Positions 54,936 through 64,000 of a DNA stretch of 64,000 nt are shown here, piece after piece. The stretch is from Candidatus Nitrotoga sp. M5 (GTDB lineage Bacteria; Pseudomonadota; Gammaproteobacteria; Burkholderiales; Gallionellaceae). Each line of letters begins with the position of its first letter. Position 1 is the first letter of the stretch. The position numbers and the translations under genes are program-made. Below the pieces are notes generated by a model, which worked only from the letters and a program-made list of their open reading frames with translations, had not been told where the DNA came from and searched no databases. The stretch is taken from positions 22,281 to 86,280 of the forward strand of contig NZ_CAKMNW010000078.1 in NCBI RefSeq assembly GCF_927904885.1. The letters run 5' to 3'.

Positions 54936-56987
54936 TTAACTCGTCTCGCCAGATTTGCAAACGTTTATCAATTTTTTGCAATCGTTAATTACCGGCAAGC
55001 ATTGCACTCCCTGACAGACCCACGCACTAACGTCTTGTGTAAAAGGTTTCGTCAGTGTTTCCGGAAGTCCGACATGCTCGCCTTCCACAGCGAGTATCAA
55101 TGTGTCAGGCCAGTAGTGCTGAAACAATTGCTTACACCAGTCTGCGCTTGCTCCAGGTGCACTACGCAAAATAACGATTTGCGGCGGTATAAGATATTCT
55201 TGCAAAGTCATTAACAGGCTAGTGAATCCCATGGGTTGCTTCACAAATAAGGGATGATAAAGTGTCAGCGTTCGTTCGCCAGCCTCAAGGTAGCGTTGCT
55301 CTCCTAAAATATGGCCGAGGCGCTGTAATGCGAAGGCTGCAATGCCATTTCCGGAAGGCATAGCATTATCATGCTCTGGTTTGGGCCGATGAATGAGCTT
55401 TTCGTGGTCGTGGCTGGTAAAGAAAAATCCACCCGCTTGCTGATCTTCAAATTGTTCTAGTAACACATCTGCTAACGCACGGGCAAATTCCAGATCAGCC
55501 AGTCGGAACTTCGTTTGCAGCAGTTCCAGCAAAGCATCCAGCATGAATGCATAGTCATCAAGATAGGCATTCAGATGCACTTTGCCGTCCTTGCTGGTAG
55601 CAAACAAGCGACCATTTTTCCACATCGTGCCATATATATAATCCACCGCACGCTGCGCCGACAATATCCATTCTGGTTCGCCTAGTCTCCTACCAGCACG
55701 CGCCATGCCTTTAATCATGAGAGCGTTCCAGCTGACCAGAATTTTTTCGTCGCGTCCTGGACGCACACGGTTTGATCGCGCGGCAAACATTTTTTCTTGC
55801 GCGCTAGCGAGTTGCTGCGTGACTTGCTCAAGGGGCAGATTTCGTGCTTTCGCAATGGCATCTAGCGGCTGATCAACTATCAGGTTCCAATATTTATTTT
55901 CGAAATTAGGTGGCCGATCCAGACCATAGTGAGCGGCGACAATGGCATATTCCTCCACGCTCAACACGCTTGCAGCTTGCTCTGGCGTCCACACATAAAA
56001 CTTGCCTTCCTCATGCTCAGAGTCTGCATCCAGGCTGGAATAATAGCCGCCTTGCGGCGACTGCATCTCACGCATGACCCAACCTGAAACGCCTTGCACC
56101 ACGCGCTTGAACGATACCTCGCCCGACAACACATACGCGTCTGTGTAAAGTGCCAGCAGCGGGCCATTGTCATACAGCATTTTTTCAAAATGGGGAATTT
56201 CCCAGCGTTCATCCACACTATAACGGCAAAAACCACCTCCCAGCTGATCGTAAATTCCGCCATCTGCCATTTTGCGCAGCGTGTAGAGCACCATGCGTTG
56301 TGCGTCGGGATCACCGCCACGCATCGCATACCTTAACAAAAACTCCATCTCGGTCGGGAGTGGAAACTTGGGCGCACCGCCGAAACCACCGTGTACAGGG
56401 TCAAATGATTGCTGCATTCCGGTGAATGCATCTTTTAATGGCGTTTTATCGAAACTAACCTGATTGACTACGCTCGGCAGGCTGGTGCTGAATACTTGCA
56501 TCATCGACGCGCTTTGTTTGGCAATGCCATCCTGACGTGTGCGATAAAGCTCATCCACGCGCTCGAGCAAAGTCACAAAGCCAGGCAGGTTGTAACGCGC
56601 CTGTTTTGGAAAATAGGTACCGCCAAAAAACGGCACTTGATCCGGCGTTAAAAATAAGGTGAGCGGCCAGCCGCCATTACGCTGGGTCAGCATATTATGG
56701 GCAGCCTGATATATGTGATCCAAGTCGGGACGCTCTTCACGATCCACCTTGATATTGATGAAGTATTTATTCATCACTGCGGCAACCTCTGCATCCTCAA
56801 ACGACTCGTGCGCCATAACATGGCACCAGTGGCAGGCCGAATATCCGATAGATAGCAGAATCGGTTTATTTTGTTCGCGAGCACACCTCAGTGCTTCTTC
56901 TCCCCACGGAAACCAATCAACAGGGTTGTCGGCATGCTGCTGCAAATAGGGGCTGGTCTCTTGGGCAAGTCGGTTAGAGTTAGGCAT
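54936..56987 (-). CDS. DUF255/YyaL-type thioredoxin-domain protein
   Basis: A 683-residue protein of the highly conserved spermatogenesis-associated protein 20/YyaL family. The N-terminal thioredoxin-like domain starts '[20 protein letters not shown]' and has '[18 protein letters not shown]' with a CxxC-type motif. The middle has '[20 protein letters not shown]' and '[20 protein letters not shown]'. The C-terminal half is helical, like six-hairpin glycosidases ('[20 protein letters not shown]'). The function is not established. Cytoplasmic. Confidence 0.93.
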   Translation of the reverse strand: MPNSNRLAQETSPYLQQHADNPVDWFPWGEEALRCAREQNKPILLSIGYSACHWCHVMAHESFEDAEVAAVMNKYFINIKVDREERPDLDHIYQAAHNMLTQRNGGWPLTLFLTPDQVPFFGGTYFPKQARYNLPGFVTLLERVDELYRTRQDGIAKQSASMMQVFSTSLPSVVNQVSFDKTPLKDAFTGMQQSFDPVHGGFGGAPKFPLPTEMEFLLRYAMRGGDPDAQRMVLYTLRKMADGGIYDQLGGGFCRYSVDERWEIPHFEKMLYDNGPLLALYTDAYVLSGEVSFKRVVQGVSGWVMREMQSPQGGYYSSLDADSEHEEGKFYVWTPEQAASVLSVEEYAIVAAHYGLDRPPNFENKYWNLIVDQPLDAIAKARNLPLEQVTQQLASAQEKMFAARSNRVRPGRDEKILVSWNALMIKGMARAGRRLGEPEWILSAQRAVDYIYGTMWKNGRLFATSKDGKVHLNAYLDDYAFMLDALLELLQTKFRLADLEFARALADVLLEQFEDQQAGGFFFTSHDHEKLIHRPKPEHDNAMPSGNGIAAFALQRLGHILGEQRYLEAGERTLTLYHPLFVKQPMGFTSLLMTLQEYLIPPQIVILRSAPGASADWCKQLFQHYWPDTLILAVEGEHVGLPETLTKPFTQDVSAWVCQGVQCLPVINDCKKLINVCKSGETS

Positions 56988-57432
56988 ATAGAGCTCAATA
57001 TAAAACTTTGATCATATCAGCACTAATGCTTACTTGACACCGAGCTTTGCGTTATACGACATTACCGGCACCATCTACTACGGGATAAGCTCCACCCTCA
57101 CACGCAAAATTCAGGATACCCTCTGCTGCAAGCATTTTTAACATGGTCAGAATTGAACGCTTAACGATATGTAATGGGATCAGCTATACTTAGCGAAGGT
57201 GACATTTTCACTTCTAAAGTCAGTTCTAAAATTCGATTTCAGGCCAATATTGTGTTTATAAAATCCTCTTGTAAATCTTTACAGACAAATGCGCCGTCCT
57301 GAATAAACCTCATGACTTGTACTCCGGAAACTCTGAATTTTCTTAGTCAACCATCAAATTTTAATTCGTTTAATTATTTGAGTGATTTCAGTTTGAATCC
57401 AGACGTCCGCTATTTAAAAAAGAACTTAACAA
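56988..57432. other. Gap upstream of the PBP-like gene
   Basis: 445 bp between divergent genes with no gene recognised. A fragment around 57205-57235 ('CACTTCTAAAG', 'TTCTAAAATTCGATTTC') resembles one end of the CCTCTAAAAAT element but no paired end is clear. Confidence 0.45.
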
Positions 57433-60400
57433 GTGTCTCTCAATCTTCCAGGTAACTCAATCATAAAGCGTACTTACAAATTTTATGCCTTTGCTGTTCT
57501 GACCTTGCTTCTTATTGCACTGGCCATTTCTGCCTTCTTTATATATCGAGAAACAGAAACCTCTGCATACCAGGCACATCACCTTGCAAAACTGGCTAAT
57601 GATCTTCACTGGGAAGTAAAAAGTGGGCCAAATGGTGGTTTGCACATACAGCAGTCAGGGCCGTATGACGTACGCCTTGGATATAGTCAGTTACCAAATT
57701 TTCTTCAAAATTTAACCGAACACGGCTTCCAAGTAAGTGCTCAAGCAAGAATTTCCCCGCAAATGAAGAAGCTTGTTGAGAGAGGATTATTCGTTCCTTA
57801 CCATGAAAAAACACAGGCGGGTCTCGAAATAATCGACGGCGACGGTCAGCCACTTTACCGTACTGTTTTCCCTGCTCGCGTTTATGCAAACTTCAAATCG
57901 GTTCCGCCACTAGTAACGAACAGCCTGCTATTTATCGAGAATCGTGAGTTGTTGGATCCGGCCCAACCAAAAAAAAATCCGGCCATCGAGTGGACCCGGC
58001 TTGGAAAGGCTGTTCTGGACAAAACGATTCAATTCGTTCGCCCCGAGCACAACGTACCGGGCGGCAGTACGCTTGCAACTCAAATTGAGAAATACCGGCA
58101 TTCTCTCCACGGAATGACCCTGAGCCCCAATGACAAGCTTCAGCAGGTCGCATCCGCCTCTGTACGTGCGTATCTGGATGGAGAAGACACTATGCCTGCC
58201 CGCAGGCGTATCGTAGTAGATTATCTTAATACAGTTCCACTTGCTGCTGCCTCGGGCTTCGGGGAAGTAAATGGACTGGGAGACGGACTATGGGCATGGT
58301 ACGACCTGAACTTCACACGGGCCAATCGAATTCTGAAAGCCTGGCCTGCAAACGGCACTGACCTGACCGAGACGGCACGTTACTATAAACATATGCTCAG
58401 TCTCATGGTTGCCCAACGCAGGCCTTCCAGATATTTAATGAGCGATCGCAAAGCACTGAATGAGCTTACCAATAGCCACTTGCGTGTGCTGGCGCAGGCT
58501 GGCGTAATATCAACCAGCCTGAGTGAGGCTGCGCTGAAAGTGCCGCTTCGCTTCCGCAATGCTGCAGTGCCTGTGAGAACCAGAAACTTCTCTGCTTCAA
58601 AGGCTGTTAATGCGGTGCGTGTGCGTCTTGCCTCCCAAATGGGACTTCAACGTCTGTATGAGCTGGATCGTCTGGACCTATCAGTGCAAAGCACGCTCGA
58701 CGGCGAATTACAAAAAAAGACAACTGATATCTTGCGTCAGCTTAAAAACCCAAAATTTGCACGCGCAGCTGGACTCTATGGAAATCGGCTACTGGGCGAA
58801 GCGGATCCGGGCAAAATAATTTACAGCTTCACGCTTTCAGAGCTGACGACGCAGGGAGCAAAATCGCGAATTCAGGCCGACAATTTCGATCAACCCTTAG
58901 ATATCAATAAAGGCACCAAGCTGGATCTTGGATCCACAGCAAAACTAAGGACGCTAGTAACTTACCTTGAAATTATCGAAGCACTGCATCAAAAATATGC
59001 TGCACTCGAACCGAAAGCGTTACATAAAGTAGTGAGTGATCCAAACGATGTCCTCAGTCGCTGGGCAATCACATATCTGCTACAAAGCACCGATAAAAGT
59101 TTGGCAGCCATGCTGGGAGCTGCCCTGGATCGTAAATATTCTGCTAACCCTCATGAACAGTTTTTTACCGGTGGTGGAGCGCATTTTTTTAAAAATTTCA
59201 AACCTGAAGACGACAGCAAAACATTGAGTGTGCGGGAAGCGACGCACAATTCCGTCAACCTCGTTTACATTCGTCTTATGCGCGATATCGTGCGCTACCA
59301 TATGCTTCATATCAAAGGTTCATCTGCCAAGATACTCAAAGATGCTGACCATCCTGATCGCGAAGCATACCTCAGACGATTTGCTGACAAAGAAGGCACA
59401 ATATTCATCAACCGTTTTTATCTGAAATACAAAAATAAATCAGCAAGTGAAATTGACGAGATATTTTTTTCCAGCTTCCGACACACGCCGCGTCGGCTTG
59501 CCGCCGCTTACCGCTATATTCACCCTGAGGCTACGCCCGCCGAGTTCAATAAATTCATGACATCACGTCTGCCTGGCCTCAAGGTGCTAGATAAGCGCGT
59601 TCTTCATGACCATTATGAGCGCTATGCGCCAGGCAAATACTCGCTGACGGATCAGGGTTATATTGTAGCCGCACACCCCTTGGAACTATGGCTGGTGCAT
59701 TATTTAAGCAACAACCCCAATGCAAAACATAAGGACGTGATCAAAGCCAGCGGCGAGGAGCGTGTGGCTGTCTATCGTTGGCTATTCAAAACCATTCACA
59801 AGAATGCACAGGACATCCGAATCCGCAGCCTTTTGGAACTGGAAGCTTTTCTGGAGATTCAAAGCAGTTGGAAACGCCTCGGTTATCCCTTCGATACACT
59901 TGTACCATCGCTCGCCACAGCTATAGGCAGCTCAGCTGACCGCCCAGCCGCACTCGCCGAACTAATGGGCATTATCTTGAATAATGGGATCCGGGTACCC
60001 ACTACACTCATCGAACGTCTGCATTTTGCTGCAGGCACTCCCTTTGAAACCATTGTGGAACGCACGCCTGACCAAGGCAAAAAAATGTTCTCGCCTGATC
60101 TGGCAGCTGCAGTTCGTGACGTATTGACTGGAGTAGTGGAAAAAGGCACCGCTTCGCGACTCGCCCACGCAATAGTGAAAGCGGATGGTACCTGTATTCC
60201 GATAGGCGGCAAGACTGGAACCGGCGATCATCGTTATGTCACTTTTTCATCGGCGGGTGTTATCAAGGAATCCCATTCGGTAAATCGTTCCGCCACTTTT
60301 GTGTTTTTTATCGGAGATCGATTCTACGGGACGCTTACAGCATTTGTGCCCGGCGCAGACGCGGCTAACTATCAGTTTACTTCAGCACTCTCTGCGCAAG

Positions 60401-60582
60401 TTTTTAAATACCTCTTGCCCACTTTGAAACCGCTCCTTGATAAGGCTCAACCTCTGCCCGAACAAATATCGTCGATACCAATCGTCAAACACAGCTCGCC
60501 AAAAGAAAAAGGAAAAGGTGGCGGAGGTGAGGGAGGAACCACCAGTAAACACCCAGCTGCAGCAGAAATTAAATCACCTTGA
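57433..60582 (+). CDS. Class A penicillin-binding protein-like transglycosylase/transpeptidase
   Basis: A 1049-residue protein starting at GTG 57433. An N-terminal transmembrane helix ('FYAFAVLTLLLIALAISAFF') anchors it. The GT51-like domain (~residues 140-300) shows 'LLFIENRELLDP' in place of the usual EDxxFxxHxG and 'VPGGSTLATQIEKYRHSLHG'. The transpeptidase-like domain has 'LDLGSTAKLRTLVTYLEI' (SxxK) and 'GGKTGTGDHRYVTF' (KTG). It belongs to a larger, divergent PBP1-like group. The C-terminus is a Gly/Lys/Glu-rich tail. The stop codon is at the edge of repeat copy F. Confidence 0.88.
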   Translation: MSLNLPGNSIIKRTYKFYAFAVLTLLLIALAISAFFIYRETETSAYQAHHLAKLANDLHWEVKSGPNGGLHIQQSGPYDVRLGYSQLPNFLQNLTEHGFQVSAQARISPQMKKLVERGLFVPYHEKTQAGLEIIDGDGQPLYRTVFPARVYANFKSVPPLVTNSLLFIENRELLDPAQPKKNPAIEWTRLGKAVLDKTIQFVRPEHNVPGGSTLATQIEKYRHSLHGMTLSPNDKLQQVASASVRAYLDGEDTMPARRRIVVDYLNTVPLAAASGFGEVNGLGDGLWAWYDLNFTRANRILKAWPANGTDLTETARYYKHMLSLMVAQRRPSRYLMSDRKALNELTNSHLRVLAQAGVISTSLSEAALKVPLRFRNAAVPVRTRNFSASKAVNAVRVRLASQMGLQRLYELDRLDLSVQSTLDGELQKKTTDILRQLKNPKFARAAGLYGNRLLGEADPGKIIYSFTLSELTTQGAKSRIQADNFDQPLDINKGTKLDLGSTAKLRTLVTYLEIIEALHQKYAALEPKALHKVVSDPNDVLSRWAITYLLQSTDKSLAAMLGAALDRKYSANPHEQFFTGGGAHFFKNFKPEDDSKTLSVREATHNSVNLVYIRLMRDIVRYHMLHIKGSSAKILKDADHPDREAYLRRFADKEGTIFINRFYLKYKNKSASEIDEIFFSSFRHTPRRLAAAYRYIHPEATPAEFNKFMTSRLPGLKVLDKRVLHDHYERYAPGKYSLTDQGYIVAAHPLELWLVHYLSNNPNAKHKDVIKASGEERVAVYRWLFKTIHKNAQDIRIRSLLELEAFLEIQSSWKRLGYPFDTLVPSLATAIGSSADRPAALAELMGIILNNGIRVPTTLIERLHFAAGTPFETIVERTPDQGKKMFSPDLAAAVRDVLTGVVEKGTASRLAHAIVKADGTCIPIGGKTGTGDHRYVTFSSAGVIKESHSVNRSATFVFFIGDRFYGTLTAFVPGADAANYQFTSALSAQVFKYLLPTLKPLLDKAQPLPEQISSIPIVKHSSPKEKGKGGGGEGGTTSKHPAAAEIKSP

Positions 60583-60758
60583 GGGCGCCTCTAAAATTCA
60601 AGTTCCCAAGCAAGACAAAACATGAGTAAAATTTGAGCACAGCACATAATTGATATGTAGGCGATTATTTTTTTGAATAGCGCTGTATTGTGCCGAAACG
60701 GGGTAAGCAGACAAACCGAAAATCAGCTGCTCGCGATTTGGATTGTTAGAGGTGCCCC
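60583..60758. repeat. MITE-like element (CCTCTAAAAAT family), copy F
   Basis: Begins GGGCGCCTCTAAAATTCAAG and ends TTAGAGGTGCCCC, 176 bp, with inner blocks shared with copies B and D. Located between the PBP-like and O-antigen ligase-like genes, which are convergent; it fills most of the gap. Confidence 0.75.
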
Positions 60759-60800
60759 ATAATTCAAGTCAACCGATTTTAGCCAATAAATTTTTATTTA

Positions 60801-63695
60801 TCATTTATTTGAATCGCGTCGAACGTTATGTGAAGCGCCTGCAAGTAGCGCTAACACAAGCAGCATCGCTAACCGCGGAGCATCGAGCAAGCTATCCACA
60901 ACTCCAATCGTAAGCAATCCACTGATAGCAGCCAGCCATAAAGTTGCGAGTGGTTCACCAGCCCAAAAACCACGCATCAAGCGCCAAACCGCTGCGATGA
61001 TCAAAGCACAAAAAATCGCCAACCCTGCCAAGCCTTGTTCAAAGGCCAAGTGAACCCACATATTTTTTATGTGCCAAGGAAGGTGGTCCCCGGATTTAAA
61101 GAACCAATAATCACCTCCTTGCGTAAAGTCGCCATTCGAGATGAGATTGACACCGCTACGATCAAGGAGGCGAATGTTATCGACATCCACGACACCCTTG
61201 TCTTGTGGATTATAGATAGATAACTGAACTGGCCGTTTGGCCCACCACGCACCCTGCCCTACCTGACCGCTGGAAAAAGCAATGCTTCGATGCTGCCATC
61301 CCTGGCCCGGTGTAACAGGTACGCTCAGCCATTGGCAAAGGTGCGAGTTGAGCAATTTTTTCTCGCAGATTGGTACATCAAGCTGTTTTGTCTGATCGTT
61401 TGAGCGCACATCCAGTTCAAGGGTATACGGGGTATCGGGCATGACCGTGACACTCTGCGCCATATACAACGTGCCACCAGAATTCAAACTCAGATAACGG
61501 TTACTGCCTTCGGTTTGATAGCGATAGTTTCCCAGTGACGAATCAAAATTGGCGTAGAAATACCGCCCGGGAAATGTGCCTAATCCAGCACCGAAAAGGC
61601 GTTCTCTCCAATTGTTTTGCAGCAAGCCCAAAGCATGGGTCCAGTGAGCAAATCGGGTTTGTGCATCCGTTTCAGTTTGAGTGAAACGATGCTGCAAAAA
61701 GGTGGCGCTCGAAAGCCCCGCGATGACCAGCAGCACGCCAGCGATCAGCACTGCACTGGCCGTGTAACGCAAATTGTGCGACATCCCCCGTGCACGCAAG
61801 GTTCGATACACACCTAAAGCCAGCACTGCAAAAACTACCACGAGAGCCAAGATTCCACCTCGTGCTACGGTTGTAATCAAAGCATAGATGGCTAGTAAAA
61901 ACACGCTCAAAGCGGCTGCTCTGATCCAGATTTTTTTTTCCTGTAAAAGCAATGCCCATGCAAAAGGCAGAGCAAAAACCAGATACGCTTCAATATGCCC
62001 ACCGCCTGTATGCATACTGGAAAAAGTTGCAGTCACACGATAATCCGGCGCACTGCTACCGCTGAAACGCCAATACTCCCACAGTGCTGATATAGCTACG
62101 CCTGCCAAACCTATGAGCATACCCGCAGATAGCAGCTTCATTGGTTGCAGCTCATTGAGATGCGGCCTCAACATAGCGTAAAAAACTATGCCCCACAGAA
62201 AACCTTTCGCCACACGCAGACTGTTGTACTGACTGAAATAGGAAGTAAAAGCATTTGCATCCAATAACTGCAGCGGCAATAAACCTGTCAGTCCGCTGAT
62301 CAGAACAGAAGCCATTAATAAAGTAGCAAGTATGAGAGGGGCAGCGTGCCTAGAATTAGTGCGAGTAACAGGCTTACGCCAAAGCAGTGCTGCCAGTGTG
62401 ACTGCCAGGAGCAAATCGAATTCATCGAGAAAAAATCGACCGGTCCAGAATGCAAGATCCAATACAGGCAACGCTGCCGGAACAATCACTAGCCATGCCT
62501 TGGGATAACGCCAAAGTAGCGCGAGATACAGCACAAATCCGCCAGCGAGCGGTACGTTCCAACGCGGAAAATCAAGCAACGCCCATCCAGCCGCACCGAT
62601 CACAATCAACGCAACTGCGCGGCGAGCAAGGAGTGCCGCATTTGATAGAGGACGCGGTGGGGAGTCTGCAGCTTCCTGAGATAAGTAGCGGGACTTATTC
62701 TCGACGCTGGCACGCAACGGTGGCGTAACTAGGCCATCATGCGAAGCACTGTCGCCGTCTCGCAAGTTGCTTTCAATTCTCAGCTTGTCAGCACTTGCGG
62801 TGGGCGACACCGCTCTACCCAGGTTAGCAGCCGCAAGCGGGCTGGTTGCCGTACTTGATGCCGCCTTGGCCTGCGTAAACTTGTCTGTTAACCGGGAACG
62901 CTCGCCAAGCCAAAGGCCCATTGCCAGACCCGGCAGCAAAGCCATGACTTCAACAACATCCTCAAACCGAAAATTTTCAGCGGCCAGGAACGCGCATACC
63001 ACGAAGCCAAAGACAAATGCGCCCCCCCATACTCGTGCCTGTCGCCCGTACCCAGAAAATCCACAGATCAGACCCAGAGCCCCCCAAAGTATGGACGGTT
63101 TAAGTAATTGATACACTCTATCCAGGATATTCCAATGGGTGAATGCCGTTTGACTAAGTGTAGCTTTGGTATCCAGCGGCAAAAGCGCTAAAACAAGTGC
63201 AGCAAAAACGGAGATCGCCCACAGCGCAGGCAAACCGCGCGCACTCGCCTGAACCCAGGTCGCCAATGGGAAAGCCGCAAACCAGCCTACAATACTACCC
63301 AGCACCAGCCCAGCGATAAGCCCTGTGATTGGCCCTGTGATTGACCAGAGTTCATAACGGACAGTAGCTCCATGGTTGAGGCTGATAAAAAGGATGGCAA
63401 GGATTAAAGCAACCCCAAGGTAGAAACTCCAAGAGCGGCTTGGCTGCGAATCCCATCGGCAACGAGCGAAAGATTGCCAAAACGTTCCGACCAGCAGCAT
63501 CAGTATAAATTGAGAGAGGAATGCGCCACCACCCGACCATCCCGTTGCCAGATCAAGATTGTGCAGGAGGGCGTTATCTGGCGCATGAAAAGGCAATCCA
63601 GCCTGCAGGTAAGCTGCCCAGATCGATAATGAAATTGCGAGTGGTAAGAATTTAACCCGGCCGGAGACCGGGTCAGGGATGAGTGATTTCAACAT
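60801..63695 (-). CDS. O-antigen ligase-like polytopic protein with an inserted beta-rich domain
   Basis: A 964-residue protein. Two hydrophobic blocks (about residues 15-270 and 350-690) contain many membrane helices; between them lies a polar Ser/Ala/Thr-rich linker (about 272-345). The second block resembles Wzy_C/WaaL ligases ('VTRTNSRHAAPLILATLLMA', 'RGGILALVVVFAVLALG', then 'WRERLFGAGLGTFPGRYFYA'). Between the WaaL loop and the last helices there is a ~120-residue soluble insert ('SLNSGGTLYMAQSVTVMPDT', 'NLISNGDFTQGGDYWFFKSG') like a carbohydrate-binding beta-sandwich. It probably ligates or polymerises glycans at the outer face of the inner membrane. Confidence 0.85.
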   Translation of the reverse strand: MLKSLIPDPVSGRVKFLPLAISLSIWAAYLQAGLPFHAPDNALLHNLDLATGWSGGGAFLSQFILMLLVGTFWQSFARCRWDSQPSRSWSFYLGVALILAILFISLNHGATVRYELWSITGPITGLIAGLVLGSIVGWFAAFPLATWVQASARGLPALWAISVFAALVLALLPLDTKATLSQTAFTHWNILDRVYQLLKPSILWGALGLICGFSGYGRQARVWGGAFVFGFVVCAFLAAENFRFEDVVEVMALLPGLAMGLWLGERSRLTDKFTQAKAASSTATSPLAAANLGRAVSPTASADKLRIESNLRDGDSASHDGLVTPPLRASVENKSRYLSQEAADSPPRPLSNAALLARRAVALIVIGAAGWALLDFPRWNVPLAGGFVLYLALLWRYPKAWLVIVPAALPVLDLAFWTGRFFLDEFDLLLAVTLAALLWRKPVTRTNSRHAAPLILATLLMASVLISGLTGLLPLQLLDANAFTSYFSQYNSLRVAKGFLWGIVFYAMLRPHLNELQPMKLLSAGMLIGLAGVAISALWEYWRFSGSSAPDYRVTATFSSMHTGGGHIEAYLVFALPFAWALLLQEKKIWIRAAALSVFLLAIYALITTVARGGILALVVVFAVLALGVYRTLRARGMSHNLRYTASAVLIAGVLLVIAGLSSATFLQHRFTQTETDAQTRFAHWTHALGLLQNNWRERLFGAGLGTFPGRYFYANFDSSLGNYRYQTEGSNRYLSLNSGGTLYMAQSVTVMPDTPYTLELDVRSNDQTKQLDVPICEKKLLNSHLCQWLSVPVTPGQGWQHRSIAFSSGQVGQGAWWAKRPVQLSIYNPQDKGVVDVDNIRLLDRSGVNLISNGDFTQGGDYWFFKSGDHLPWHIKNMWVHLAFEQGLAGLAIFCALIIAAVWRLMRGFWAGEPLATLWLAAISGLLTIGVVDSLLDAPRLAMLLVLALLAGASHNVRRDSNK

Positions 63696-63764
63696 GCTTA
63701 CTATGCCTGATTACACAGTCGCTATGCCGGATCAAAACGAATCAGTTATCCGAATTGGTTCATT

Positions 63765-64000
63765 TTACACCGATGCACCCTGCGTCTGGCGCTTCCGTGT
63801 CATGCTCAGCCAGCCAAGGCCCAACAAACCACTCAGAAACAGGAACATTGTACCTGGCTCAGGGATGCCATTTGTCGCATTCCAAAAATTATACGATGTT
63901 ATGCCTGGTACTGGTAGGATGACAGAACTCCCGATGCCACCACCCTGTTTGTCTTTTTTGCCACCATCGTGCTTGTCATCGCGGCCATCACTGTGTTTGT
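63765..64000 (-). CDS. PEP-CTERM sorting-domain protein (C-terminal fragment)
   Basis: On the minus strand a frame enters from the window edge and stops at 63765-63767. It ends with 'GIPEPGTMFLFLSGLLGLGW' followed by a basic tail ('MTRKRQTQGASV'): a PEP motif, a transmembrane helix and positive residues, the classic PEP-CTERM signal recognised by exosortase. The part before it is Asp/Lys/Gly-rich ('HDGGKKDKQGGGIG'). The protein would be exported and anchored or processed. Only ~78 residues are visible. Confidence 0.9.
   Translation of the reverse strand, partial: KHSDGRDDKHDGGKKDKQGGGIGSSVILPVPGITSYNFWNATNGIPEPGTMFLFLSGLLGLGWLSMTRKRQTQGASV

Overview
The window looks like a chromosomal segment of a betaproteobacterium, most likely of the Nitrosomonadales/Gallionellaceae type. 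The reasons are the Acidithiobacillus-type glutamate-cysteine ligase beside a truncated regulatory PTS (EIIA-Man, HPr, Enzyme I), a sigma-54/NtrC-controlled amt gene, a PEP-CTERM protein beside an O-antigen ligase-like protein, and many short inverted-repeat elements. The genus is an inference; there is no rRNA or tRNA to anchor it.

1-18 kb: the end of a possible toxin gene with a small gene behind it, a REP-associated transposase between two REP palindromes, then a tightly packed operon for the hub and baseplate of a contractile injection system (eCIS or phage-tail-like): CIS tube-type protein, LysM-like hub protein, gp27/VgrG-like protein, gp5-like spike base, PAAR-like tip, gp25, two large baseplate J-type proteins, a tail protein I-like protein and a DUF6519/beta-helix fibre-like protein. 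No sheath, inner tube or AAA ATPase gene lies inside the window, so any such genes must be upstream of base 1 or elsewhere.

18-36 kb: mostly housekeeping. Alanine dehydrogenase and a class II glutamine amidotransferase (convergent); ptsI-ptsH-EIIA; gshA; an ABC-F protein; an EF-hand protein; a probable redox/gas-sensing island (peroxiredoxin-like protein, AhpD-like protein, protoglobin with a signal peptide, MarR regulator); PhnA/YjdM and ArsC; a lytic transglycosylase; and pstSCAB.

36.5-48 kb: a chromosomal integron. A frameshifted intI on the minus strand faces an array of cassettes on the plus strand, with at least six recognisable attC sites. The array has been invaded three times: an IS1182-like element sits exactly in the R' core of one attC, an IS91-like element with its own tyrosine recombinase lies between two attC sites, and an ORF-less group IIC-like intron splits another attC. 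Cassette genes include a permuted NlpC/P60-like protein, a two-gene cassette encoding two membrane-anchored proteins (one with a PD-(D/E)XK nuclease-like pattern), a secreted cysteine-containing protein, a YbaK-type deacylase and a truncated DUF2513-like protein.

48-64 kb: a sodium:alanine symporter gene bracketed by inverted copies of a small palindromic element, a decayed sulfotransferase gene, alkB-alkA, amt, a NUDIX hydrolase, a DUF255 thioredoxin-domain protein, a class A PBP-like protein, an O-antigen ligase-like polytopic protein and the 3' end of a PEP-CTERM gene. At least five copies of a 140-180 bp element with CCTCTAAAAAT-type ends are spread over the window, one of them inside the injection-system operon.
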